Position numbers and translations under genes: made by a program. A stretch of DNA of 64,000 nucleotides, taken from contig CAVQEG010000001.1 in the NCBI GenBank assembly GCA_963711465.1, positions 930,001 through 994,000 of the forward strand, written 5' to 3'. Under the pieces are notes generated by a model. It was given only the letters and a program-made list of their open reading frames with translations. It was not told the origin of the DNA and did no database searches. The DNA comes from CAVQEG01 sp963711465 (GTDB lineage: Bacteria; Bacteroidota; Ignavibacteria; OLB7). Of this stretch, positions 43,914-51,602 are shown one piece after another. The first letter of the stretch is position 1; every line of letters begins with the position of its first letter.

Positions 43914-45143
43914 TCACGGCCGGACATGCATCAGCTTCAGCCACCGGACGCTGCCTCGTTCTCGAATGGCAATCGGAACGACTCCGGCGTCGACCGTCGA
44001 GAGGTCGAGCCGAAGGTCATGCTCTCCGGCGTCGAGTCTGCCGGTGTGAACGGTCGCGACGCTCCGTCCGAGCGCGTCGTAACAGGTGACGTCGAGTTCG
44101 GTCGCCGCTACAAGCGTCACGTGAACGGTTGCCGTGCCCGCTGCCGGATTCGGTGCCACGCTTGCAGCGAACGAAGGGGCCGACGCCACAGCGGGCGACT
44201 CCACGTCGGAGATCGCCTGCGTCGTGACAAACACCCCCTCGCCGGTTCCGGCGAAGACGATACCCGCCGCATCGACGGCCAGCGACGTTACCGAATGATC
44301 GCTCAGGCCTGTGTTGATCGCGGTGAAGCCACCGTCATCCTCGAGATACACTCCCCGATTGCTGCCGACGACCATGAGGCCGTCACGGGTCACGGCCACG
44401 GAACTCAGCGTGATCGAGCCGGTTGGCTCGACGATCGCTCCGGCCCATGTCGCCCCCCGGTCGGTCGACCGGAGCGCAACGTCGTGCGCAGTCACGGCAA
44501 CGAGACACCCGGTGCCGTCTGCCGCCATGTCAATGACGTTGCCGTCGGTCTGGCCCGCTTCACGCCAGCTGTCGCCATTGTCGGTGCTTCGATAGACGGT
44601 TCCCTTGGCGAGGAACACCTCACCATTTGGCAGCACGGCGATCTGTGGCCACGCATATCCGTTCGGAAGTCCGTTCCCCATTACGACCCAGTGTTCACCA
44701 TCATCGGTCGAACGGTAGACGCCATCGGTGACGGCGATATAGGCATCTCCATTCGGCGCAAAGGCGATATCGGTCGCCTTGCTGTCGGAGAGCTCGGTCG
44801 CAACGTTCGTCCAGGTGGCACCGCCATCGAGCGAACGGTAGAGTCCCGTCAGCGACGACACCAGCAACGTTCCGTGCGATGACGCGGCGATGGCCATCAG
44901 ACTCGATGGCAGCTGCCCCGACCCGATGCGGGTCCATGATTCCGGGCTCTGGCGATACAGTCCGCCGGCCGCCGCGCCGGCGAAGAGTCGCCCATCTCTG
45001 TCGAAGCAGATACTGGTCACCGAGATCGGTACACCATCGACAATCTCGGGTCCACCGGTGTAGCTCCATTGGACGGTCTGTCCTCGAAGCGGCAGAGTGA
45101 GCAGCGACACGACCACGGCGATGCACAGGGTAGCGCGTTTCAT
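43914..45143 (-). CDS. Secreted Asp-box repeat protein with type IX C-terminal sorting domain
   Basis: The ATG at 45143, with GGAGG nine bases upstream, gives 409 residues. The signal peptide is MKRATLCIAVVVSLLTLPLRGQ. The body has repeated Asp-box/BNR motifs (SLDGGATW, STDDGEHW, STDNGDSW, STDRGATW), as in sialidase-like propellers, with no sialidase catalytic residues visible to me. The last 80 residues (VAPNPAAGTATVHV, YDALGRSVATVHTGRLDAGEHDLRLDLS) match the type A sorting domain that sends proteins through type IX secretion to the surface. It supports the presence of a functional system together with the plug-like protein. It has its own terminator. Confidence 0.85.
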   Translation of the reverse strand: MKRATLCIAVVVSLLTLPLRGQTVQWSYTGGPEIVDGVPISVTSICFDRDGRLFAGAAAGGLYRQSPESWTRIGSGQLPSSLMAIAASSHGTLLVSSLTGLYRSLDGGATWTNVATELSDSKATDIAFAPNGDAYIAVTDGVYRSTDDGEHWVVMGNGLPNGYAWPQIAVLPNGEVFLAKGTVYRSTDNGDSWREAGQTDGNVIDMAADGTGCLVAVTAHDVALRSTDRGATWAGAIVEPTGSITLSSVAVTRDGLMVVGSNRGVYLEDDGGFTAINTGLSDHSVTSLAVDAAGIVFAGTGEGVFVTTQAISDVESPAVASAPSFAASVAPNPAAGTATVHVTLVAATELDVTCYDALGRSVATVHTGRLDAGEHDLRLDLSTVDAGVVPIAIRERGSVRWLKLMHVRP

Positions 45144-45300
45144 GGTGGTAGTCCTCCAGAAAGTGTGCACGCAACCTCGGCCAACGGCGGGGGCCGCACC
45201 ATGATGGATGTCAAGAATCCTGGAGAATCGTCGCCGCGCTCGACGGTGTGGGCGGATTGCCAGGTGGCGGACTCGGCCATCGCTCAACCCCACCACAACG

Positions 45301-45328
45301 AAAAAAGCCCGGCCGCAATGGCCGGGCT
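45301..45328 (-). terminator. Rho-independent terminator after tRNA-Arg
   Basis: On the minus strand, AGCCCGGCC and GGCCGGGCT (9-base stem, 5-base loop, 45306-45328) run into six T's (45301-45306). It starts seven bases after the tRNA 3' end, so it should end the rpsT-tRNA transcript. Confidence 0.9.
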
Positions 45329-45334
45329 TGTGAG

Positions 45335-45408
45335 TACACCCGTAGGGATTCGAACCCCAAACCTTCTGATCCGTAGTCAGATGCTCTATCCAATTGAGCT
45401 ACGGGTGC
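45335..45408 (-). tRNA. tRNA-Arg (anticodon ACG)
   Basis: 74 bases form a full cloverleaf: acceptor GCACCCG paired with CGGGTGT (one G-U pair at 1-72), D-arm GCTC/GAGC, anticodon stem TCTGA/TCAGA with loop CTACGGA, and a T-arm with TTCGAAT. The anticodon is ACG, which reads CGN Arg codons after A-to-I editing at position 34 and so needs a TadA deaminase. The 3' end is A73 and no CCA is encoded. It lies 53 bases after rpsT on the same strand and is followed by a terminator. Confidence 0.95.
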
Positions 45409-45461
45409 GTGGCGGAAGCTGGCTGCCCACGGGCAACCGGCTCGCCTGTATATCGAGACCC

Positions 45462-45719
45462 TCAGCTACCGAAGTTGGCGAGCAGTCGGGCCATCTGCGA
45501 CTTGCGATGCGCAGCGAAATTCTTGTGAATGATCCCCTTGGTGGCAAGACGGTCGAGTATCTGGGTGGCCTCGCGGCTCTTGGATTCGAGCTCCTCGCGG
45601 GTAGTGGCCTCACGCACCTGACGCAGGGCGCGACGCATCTTCACCTTGTTGTAGCGGTTGTACGCCCGACGGCGTGCCGACTGGCGAACCCGCTTTTCGG
45701 CTGACTTGTGCTGCGGCAT
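45462..45719 (-). CDS. rpsT: Ribosomal protein S20
   Basis: 85 residues, strongly basic. MPQHKSAEKRVRQSARRRAYNRYNKVKMRRALRQV at the start and LDRLATKGIIHKNFAAHRKSQMARL at the end are the standard S20 pattern (KRxRQ, NK/RxxKS, KGxIHKNxAARxKSRL). S20 binds the 5' domain of 16S rRNA early in assembly. It has an excellent promoter and is followed by tRNA-Arg, an uncommon but sensible translation-related unit. Confidence 0.98.
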   Translation of the reverse strand: MPQHKSAEKRVRQSARRRAYNRYNKVKMRRALRQVREATTREELESKSREATQILDRLATKGIIHKNFAAHRKSQMARLLANFGS

Positions 45720-45759
45720 AGAGATCTGAAATCGTGAAGGTACTCTCCGTCAGAGCCAA

Positions 45760-45791
45760 CAAAACTACGCCACGGCCCCGACGTGTGTCAA
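45760..45791 (-). promoter_or_regulatory. Promoter of rpsT (TAnnTTTG type)
   Basis: On the minus strand TTGACA (45786-45791) is followed after 18 bases by TAGTTTTG (45760-45767). The second element matches the TAnnTTTG consensus of Bacteroidota exactly. The start codon lies about 40 bases downstream. This is the clearest promoter in the window. Confidence 0.7.
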
Positions 45792-45895
45792 CGCCTATTT
45801 TGTGAGCGAATGCATTTTCGGCGCCGTTTTCCGTGATCCGAAAGCGTCGTACTTTAGTCACTTATGTTCTTCCGGAACGTCCTTTCTCTGCCTCC

Positions 45896-46525
45896 GTGAT
45901 CACACCTGCACCCGCCGCCCGCCGACACCTCATCGTCGGCTGTGCGGCGGCCGTCGTCTGGATGGCCGCCAGCAGTGCCCTCTGGGCGCAGGAGTCGAAT
46001 CTCGCCCGCCTCCGCCTGTGTGCGGCCGCTATCGCCGACTCCGTGCTCCAGGGCCGTGGCCTCAACGACACGCTGCAGCTCCACGTCGCAGCACATCCTG
46101 CCGACTGGCTGCTGCAGGAAGCGACGCTCGAAGTTGCACAGCGGCGCGGGGTGACCGTCAGACCCTGGACCGACGATGCGGAGCCTGTCATCACGCTCGC
46201 CATCACGGCCATCGGCGTCGAGTACCGCCCGACCGATGACGACGATTCACTCGAGCGTGTCGCCCGCATTGAGGTGAGCGCAAGCATGCCGGACATGGCG
46301 ACCGATGGAGCGACGATGCTGGCACGATCCTTCTCCGCAGCGCTCCTCGATACGTTCGACGCCGATCGCCGGCAGGATCTCGGCACATCGGGTTATGAAT
46401 TCGCTCGAGCCGCGATGAACGACGCGCCGAAGCGCGGCTTCTGGGATTCGATCGTCGAACCGCTCGTAGTCCTTGGTTCGGCCGTGGTGATGGTCGTGCT
46501 CCTGTTCACCGTCAGATCCCAGTGA
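45896..46525 (+). CDS. Membrane-anchored envelope protein, unknown function
   Basis: The GTG at 45896 gives 209 residues with a good signal-peptide layout (PAARRH, then LIVGCAAAVVWMAASSALWAQ). The body alternates short strands and helices (ITLAITAIGVEYRPTD, RIEVSASMPDMATDGATML). One C-terminal helix (VLGSAVVMVVLLFTV) ends four residues from the C-terminus. An earlier GTG at 45833 would put Arg-rich residues before the signal and lies upstream of a possible -7 element, TACTTTAG at 45850-45857. I do not recognise a family. It lies 58 bases before bamD and is divergent from rpsT. Confidence 0.6.
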   Translation: MITPAPAARRHLIVGCAAAVVWMAASSALWAQESNLARLRLCAAAIADSVLQGRGLNDTLQLHVAAHPADWLLQEATLEVAQRRGVTVRPWTDDAEPVITLAITAIGVEYRPTDDDDSLERVARIEVSASMPDMATDGATMLARSFSAALLDTFDADRRQDLGTSGYEFARAAMNDAPKRGFWDSIVEPLVVLGSAVVMVVLLFTVRSQ

Positions 46526-46583
46526 GGCCCGGTCGGTTCACCGCGGCCCTCAGCGTCGGAATGATTCACTCTCCATAGATGGT

Positions 46584-47357
46584 ATGCGTACTCTGAAGCG
46601 CGAGCTGTTCCCTCTGGTTTTCCTTCTGTCCGCTCTGGTCGCCTCGGCGATCGTCTCCGGCTGCGGTGGCGGCACCGACGTCGTTGCCGGTGGTACGCCC
46701 GAGGAACGCTTCCAGGCCGGCATGACGGCGCTGCAGGACGAAGACTACCAGAAGGCGCAGGAACTCTTCAACCTGATCATCACGCAGTCCCCCGCTAGCG
46801 AGTACGCCGACGACGCCTACTACTACCTGGCCGAATCCTACTTCCGTGACGAGAGCTACTCCCTGGCCGCGTTCAACTACAACCGGCTGCGTCAGCAGTA
46901 CCCGTCGAGCCCGTTCTACCGACTGGCCCTCTTCCGCGCCGCCGAATCATACGACCAGTCATCCCGACCGGCCGATCGCGACCAGAGCGAGACGCGCTAT
47001 GCCATCGACCAGTACCGCTCGTTCCTTCAGCTCTATCCGCAGGATTCACTTGCGTCCGAGGCGCAGCAACGCGTCATCCAGCTGCGAACGAAGCTGGCGA
47101 AGAAGGACTACCAGACGGCCCAGCAGTATTGGGGACTCGACGACACCAAGGCCGCATTGATCTACTACGACAAGGTGATGGACGCCTACCCGGACACCGA
47201 CTACTACGATCTGGCGACCATCGGCCGCATTCGTGCGCTGACGAAGCTCAACCGTGATCAGGAAGCGCTCGAGACGATCAATCGCTTCGAATCGGAGCAC
47301 CCGACCAGTCCGCAGCTGTCGACGATACGATCGCTCCGTTCCGACCTTCACCAATAG
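46584..47357 (+). CDS. bamD: BamD-like outer membrane assembly lipoprotein
   Basis: 257 residues. Signal peptide with lipobox VSGC at about residue 27. Five or so TPR-type repeats follow: PEERFQAGMTALQDEDYQKAQELFNLII, SEYADDAYYYLAESYFRDESYSLAAFNYNRLRQQYPSSPFYRLALFRAAESY, and a later AALIYYDKVMDAYPDTDYYDLATIGRI. This is the BamD/YfiO pattern; BamD is an essential part of the BAM complex that inserts beta-barrels. It lies between an envelope protein gene and a thioesterase gene on the same strand. Confidence 0.85.
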   Translation: MRTLKRELFPLVFLLSALVASAIVSGCGGGTDVVAGGTPEERFQAGMTALQDEDYQKAQELFNLIITQSPASEYADDAYYYLAESYFRDESYSLAAFNYNRLRQQYPSSPFYRLALFRAAESYDQSSRPADRDQSETRYAIDQYRSFLQLYPQDSLASEAQQRVIQLRTKLAKKDYQTAQQYWGLDDTKAALIYYDKVMDAYPDTDYYDLATIGRIRALTKLNRDQEALETINRFESEHPTSPQLSTIRSLRSDLHQ

Positions 47358-47406
47358 ACGCTCCTCCGCCCTGCCCCCCCGCCAAACGCAACACACCCGC
47401 ACCGAC

Positions 47407-47895
47407 ATGGATCTCACGCCACGCCCCGTACGTGATTCGCAGGTGATCAAGACCGAGCTCGTCGTTCCGAACGACACCAACCAGCTCGGCAACCTCCTGG
47501 GAGGCCGTCTGCTCCACTGGATCGACATCGCTGCCGCGCTGGTTGCGATGCGTCACTCCGGTCGCGTCTGCGTCACCGCCTCGGTCGACGCCGTCGGGTT
47601 CCTGGCACCGATCAAGCTTGGCCACATGGTCGTCCTCAAGGCGTCGCTCAACCGCGTGTTCAACACATCACTCGAAATCGGCGTGCGCATCGAGGCCGAG
47701 GCACCGGGACAGAACGTGCGCGTGCACGCCAGCTCCGCCTACCTTACTTTCGTCGGCATCGATGAACAGGGTAGGCCGCTGCAGGCGGCGCCCGTCGTGC
47801 CGGATGGTCCTGAGGAGATCCGCCGCTACGAACAGGCACTCATCCGACGCGAGAATCGACTGCTGCAGCGTCGCCAGCTCGACGACGTACGCTGA
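47407..47895 (+). CDS. Hotdog-fold acyl-CoA thioesterase
   Basis: From the ATG at 47407 it has 162 residues. NDTNQLGNLLGGRLLHWIDIAAALVAMRHSGRVCVTASVDAVGFLAPIKLGHMVVLKASLNRVFNTSLEIGVRIEAE is the YciA/cytosolic acyl-CoA hydrolase pattern, with the Asn-x-x-Gly-x-x-x-Gly-Gly motif and an Asp in the helix. It hydrolyses acyl-CoA to free acid and CoA. The frame is open upstream to 47254 through the end of bamD, but the residues there are Arg/Ser-rich and unrelated. No clear Shine-Dalgarno is present. Confidence 0.88.
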   Translation: MDLTPRPVRDSQVIKTELVVPNDTNQLGNLLGGRLLHWIDIAAALVAMRHSGRVCVTASVDAVGFLAPIKLGHMVVLKASLNRVFNTSLEIGVRIEAEAPGQNVRVHASSAYLTFVGIDEQGRPLQAAPVVPDGPEEIRRYEQALIRRENRLLQRRQLDDVR

Positions 47896-47926
47896 GAGAC
47901 CCGGGACTGACTTCGACTCCATTGCC

Positions 47927-48490
47927 ATGTACGCTATCGCATCCCTGCTCGACTCCGCCCACTCCGACGAGGTCCGTGCCGTGTGGTCGATGCTCAGCGA
48001 ACGCTTCGGTTTGCAGCAGCAATTCGCCGACCCGATTCCGCACCTCTCCTACCATGTCGCGCAAGGATATCCGAGCGAACACCTGGCGAATCGGCTCAAG
48101 GCAATCGGTCGAACGGCGTGTCCGCTGACGATCCGCACCTGCGGCCTCAGCGTGCTCTTCGGCGCACATGGTCAGTTCGTCACCGTCCCGGTCGTGCGCG
48201 ATGAAGCACTCTCGAAGCTCCATCTGCAGCTGTGGAATGAGGTTCACACCATGAGCGACCGCCCGTCCGACGTCTACGCACCCAATCTCTGGTTTCCCCA
48301 TATCACCCTTGTCCAGACCGAACCGCCGCGGTGCCCGCTGCCTGCGGTGATCGAAGCATTGTCCGAACGGTCGTTTCGCTGGGAATTCACCGTCGATGAG
48401 GTTGTACTGATCAATGCAACGGGACGCAAACACGAGGTGGAATTCAAGTGCGCCCTGTCCCGTCTTCGCGATCCCGATCAAGCCCCGTGA
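47927..48490 (+). CDS. 2H phosphoesterase / 2'-5' RNA ligase family protein
   Basis: From the ATG at 47927 the product has 187 residues. Two HxT/S motifs, IPHLSYH near residue 37 and FPHITLV near residue 123, are spaced as in the 2H superfamily (LigT, CPDases). The rest fits the bilobed fold. Members cleave 2',3'- or 1'',2''-cyclic phosphates or join RNA ends; the substrate here is unknown. It lies 31 bases after the thioesterase stop and is probably in the same transcript. Confidence 0.75.
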   Translation: MYAIASLLDSAHSDEVRAVWSMLSERFGLQQQFADPIPHLSYHVAQGYPSEHLANRLKAIGRTACPLTIRTCGLSVLFGAHGQFVTVPVVRDEALSKLHLQLWNEVHTMSDRPSDVYAPNLWFPHITLVQTEPPRCPLPAVIEALSERSFRWEFTVDEVVLINATGRKHEVEFKCALSRLRDPDQAP

Positions 48491-48580
48491 CGGTGGTTGG
48501 CCAACATCGAATGCAGCCGAATTTCTCCATTGCCTCTGTAGGGTGTCGCCCGCTCCATCTACCGGATTGCCCGCACGACC

Positions 48581-50290
48581 ATGATTCAACCTCGTTTTCT
48601 TCTGGTTCCATTGGCGCTGATTGCCATGGCGTTCCCGTTGGCCATGCACGCGCAGTCGGTTCCCCAACCGGCGGAATTCGACGAGCCGATCAAGTGCGCC
48701 ACGCCGCTGATTCTGTCGATCTGGAATCGACCGGAAAAGGAGCGCCAGCGCATTCTCGCGACCCTCGTCGGCTGCAATGGTCGTCCAATCAAGTCGAACC
48801 AGACGATCAGTGATGGTGGGCATTTCAGAATCCATTTCGACAAGTCCGGACCCGATGGTGTTCCCACCCGGGATGGAAACGCCGACGGGGTGCCCGACTA
48901 CATCGATTCGGTCGGGTATTACCTGGAGGAGGCGTGGCGGGTGGAAATCGGTGACTACGGTTTCAAGGAACCGACGGACAGTGACGTCGAGGGCCCGGAG
49001 GTCGACGTGTATATCTGCGATCTCTCCCACCAATATTACGGGTATGCCCTGCCTGACGACCACAACGTCATTTCGACCAGCCCGTACCGCGTCGGTGGAA
49101 CGCTGGTGCTCGACAACGATTACGTCGGATATCCGACTCCAGGATATGCCGGTCTGGCGGTGACGACGGCGCATGAATTCAATCACATCATTCAGTTCAG
49201 CGCCTATCGATTCGATCTGTCGCAGGCCTCGCTCTACGAATCGACCGCCGTGTGGTTCGAACAGGTGGTGCACCCGGAAATCCACGACTACCGGAATTAC
49301 ACCGATGCGTTTCTGCGCTCACCGCAGGATTATCCCTATTCGACCCACAACGTATCCGACCAGGTGACCGGGTACGGACACGTACTCTACCTCATTTACC
49401 TCGTTCAGCGTATTGCCAGGACGGATTCGGCGGCGGCGCACGACGTGGTGCGTCACATCTGGGAAGACTTTCAGACGATGCCGTGTTTCACCGCAATCAA
49501 TTCCGCACTGATCGAGCTGACCGGCGATCTCAACCTGCAGGAGAGCTACTGTGAATTCGCCGACTGGAGCTATTACACCGGACAGCGCGCACAGGACGAG
49601 CAGTTCTTCAAGGATGCTCCTTCCTATCCCACAATGGGCGCGGCAATGATTCGCGACGTCGACGTCGGCAATGAGGTGTTCGTCGCCGATTCCCTCGCGC
49701 CGCTCGCCTTCGGACTCTACCGATTCACCGTGCCGACGGCAAACGTCAACATCCGGGATACGGTCGATCTGCTGGTGACCAACGCGCGATCGGACATCGG
49801 AGCCGGCGGTCCGCAGCTCACACACGGCGAACTGTTCACCCTCACGCTCAGCGTAGAACCACGGCCCGGCTACGATGCCATCAAACGCGGCGATTCGGTG
49901 ATCGCCTATTTCAAAGCCCAGACCGCCAATCCCGAATTCTGCGTCACACCCATCGTCGGTGGCGAGCGGTCGATGGTGCTGGCCGTACGTACCTCGCCGC
50001 AGCCGTTCATGAACGATGGTGCCAGCAGGATGGTGATCGGTCTTGGTGAGAACAGCGACGTGATCCAGACCGTCGACGTCGAGATTTTCAATTCGAACAT
50101 GAAGCACATCAGAACGCTGCACCGCACGCAGCTCGAGCCGTTCGGCTCGCTGCTCGGAGTCGTCTGGGACGGCCGTACCGACGACGGCGCCCTGGCCGCC
50201 AGCGGCGTGTATATCTACGAACTCAAGGTGAACAAGGGGATGGCGAACGAGACGATGGCACTGGGAAAAATCGCGGTGGTTCGCCGGTGA
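48581..50290 (+). CDS. Secreted putative zinc metalloprotease (MXAN_6640-like)
   Basis: 569 residues. The signal peptide is LLVPLALIAMAFPLAMHAQS, with cleavage near residue 25. GNADGVPDYIDSVGYYLEEAW and the zinc motif HEFNH at 198-202, followed by Glu220 (LYESTAVWFEQ), resemble MXAN_6640-type putative metalloproteases. The C-terminal 80 residues (VDVEIFNSNMKHIRTL, VVWDGRTDDGALAASGVYIYELKV) are a FlgD/Ig-like domain, often used for surface anchoring or as a sorting domain. Its TGA overlaps the GTG of the following ABC ATPase (GTGA), so translation is linked, which is odd for a secreted protease. Confidence 0.8.
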   Translation: MIQPRFLLVPLALIAMAFPLAMHAQSVPQPAEFDEPIKCATPLILSIWNRPEKERQRILATLVGCNGRPIKSNQTISDGGHFRIHFDKSGPDGVPTRDGNADGVPDYIDSVGYYLEEAWRVEIGDYGFKEPTDSDVEGPEVDVYICDLSHQYYGYALPDDHNVISTSPYRVGGTLVLDNDYVGYPTPGYAGLAVTTAHEFNHIIQFSAYRFDLSQASLYESTAVWFEQVVHPEIHDYRNYTDAFLRSPQDYPYSTHNVSDQVTGYGHVLYLIYLVQRIARTDSAAAHDVVRHIWEDFQTMPCFTAINSALIELTGDLNLQESYCEFADWSYYTGQRAQDEQFFKDAPSYPTMGAAMIRDVDVGNEVFVADSLAPLAFGLYRFTVPTANVNIRDTVDLLVTNARSDIGAGGPQLTHGELFTLTLSVEPRPGYDAIKRGDSVIAYFKAQTANPEFCVTPIVGGERSMVLAVRTSPQPFMNDGASRMVIGLGENSDVIQTVDVEIFNSNMKHIRTLHRTQLEPFGSLLGVVWDGRTDDGALAASGVYIYELKVNKGMANETMALGKIAVVRR

Positions 50291-50931
50291 GTACGACCAC
50301 GACGCCACGACACGAACTGCATGTCGAACACGTATCGAAGCACTTCGGACTCCGACCGGTCTTCGAGAATCTTACGCTGTCGCTCGTCACGGGCGACGCA
50401 CTGGCGATCACCGGACGCAACGGATCGGGCAAGTCGACGCTGATGAAGATCCTGGCGAATGTGGCCGAGCGCAGCGACGGACGTGTGCGCTGGCTTGTCG
50501 ACGGTCGCGAGGTTTCTGACGAACAGCTTCCCCGCCACATCGGCTACGCCGGACCGTACCTGCAGCTCTACGACGAGTTCACCGCCTGGGAGCACATCGA
50601 ATTGATCGAGCGTCTCCGGGGCGAAGAGTTGCAGGTGGAGCGCGCCGAACACCTGCTGGATCTATTCGGCCTCGCCGACCGTCGACACGATCCGATCCGC
50701 ACGTTCTCCTCGGGGATGACCCAGCGGATGAAACTGATCACCGCGCTGGCGCATGACCCGGCGTTTCTGTTTCTGGATGAGCCGCGTACGAATCTGGATG
50801 AGGCGGGAATTCGGGTGGTCGAAGACATCGTGCTCCAGGAACGGGACTCGCGCATCACCATGATCGCGACGAACGATCCGGACGATCTGACGCTGTGCAC
50901 GCTCAAGGTGTCGGTCGAACGTCGGGCGTAG
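50287..50931 (+). CDS. ABC transporter ATPase, CcmA-like
   Basis: 214 residues starting with GTG at 50287. Walker A is GRNGSGKSTLM; the signature is FSSGMTQRM rather than LSGGQ, as in CcmA/ABC-2-type exporters; Walker B is FLFLDEPRTNLD. The H-loop is atypical (MIATNDPDD, without the usual TH). The length and LTLSLVTGDALAITG resemble haem exporter CcmA, but no cytochrome c maturation gene or permease adjoins it. It overlaps the metalloprotease gene by 4 bases. The downstream gene is on the other strand. Confidence 0.8.
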   Translation: MSTTTTPRHELHVEHVSKHFGLRPVFENLTLSLVTGDALAITGRNGSGKSTLMKILANVAERSDGRVRWLVDGREVSDEQLPRHIGYAGPYLQLYDEFTAWEHIELIERLRGEELQVERAEHLLDLFGLADRRHDPIRTFSSGMTQRMKLITALAHDPAFLFLDEPRTNLDEAGIRVVEDIVLQERDSRITMIATNDPDDLTLCTLKVSVERRA

Positions 50932-50972
50932 GACGGTGGCGCCGGTTTCCTCGAGCGGGCTTCGGCGATCGC

Positions 50973-51602
50973 CTAGCGTTTCGACCATTCGGTGAGCCGG
51001 CGCTCGACCTCGACGTCGCTCAGAGCGGAGCGATCGTACATGCCGCGCTCCAGGCGCTGACGCATCGCCTCATAGAGCGTCACCGCACAGGCCACCGAGA
51101 TATTCAGACTCTGGATCAGTCCCACCATGGGGATCTCGATCGCTCCGTCGGCGGCGAGCACCGCTTCATTGGAAACGCCGCGATGTTCGTTGCCGAACAC
51201 GAGTGCGACCGGTGTAGTGAGGTCGGCCTCGAACAGCGATTCGGAGGTGTCGGTCAGACTGGTGGCGTAGATGCGGCAGCCGGCGGATCGTAGCGTTCGG
51301 AAGCAATCGTCGACGGAGGTGTGGCGCACCAGATTGGCCCACTTGGCCGCGCCGGAGGAGCTCGTCGTTTCGAGTTGGGGAAACGATTCGCGGTAATAGA
51401 GCAGATGGATGGTGTCGACACCGACGGCGTCGCACGTACGCACGACTGCCGACACGTTGTGCGGATCGTGCACGTTCTCGAGAACGACGTGGAGATCGGG
51501 TTGCCGGCGAAGGATCGCCTCGCGCAGCCGCGTGATTCTGCGCTCGGTTCGTCCGGCTCCCTCAGAGGTCTCACCGCCGCCGCGCCGATCGATCGCCCTC
51601 AC
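50973..51602 (-). CDS. trmH: tRNA (guanosine-2'-O-)-methyltransferase, TrmH/SpoU family
   Basis: 209 residues. VVLENVHDPHNVSAVVRTCDAVGV at the N-terminus, ALVFGNEHRGVS in the middle and IPMVGLIQSLNISVACAVTLYEAM at the end are the three SPOUT motifs; the first is very close to TrmH, which methylates G18 of tRNA. The trefoil knot would be at the C-terminal side. Its ATG overlaps the rel stop by 4 bases (ATGA), so the two are translationally coupled. An rRNA-modifying paralogue cannot be excluded. Confidence 0.9.
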   Translation of the reverse strand: MRAIDRRGGGETSEGAGRTERRITRLREAILRRQPDLHVVLENVHDPHNVSAVVRTCDAVGVDTIHLLYYRESFPQLETTSSSGAAKWANLVRHTSVDDCFRTLRSAGCRIYATSLTDTSESLFEADLTTPVALVFGNEHRGVSNEAVLAADGAIEIPMVGLIQSLNISVACAVTLYEAMRQRLERGMYDRSALSDVEVERRLTEWSKR

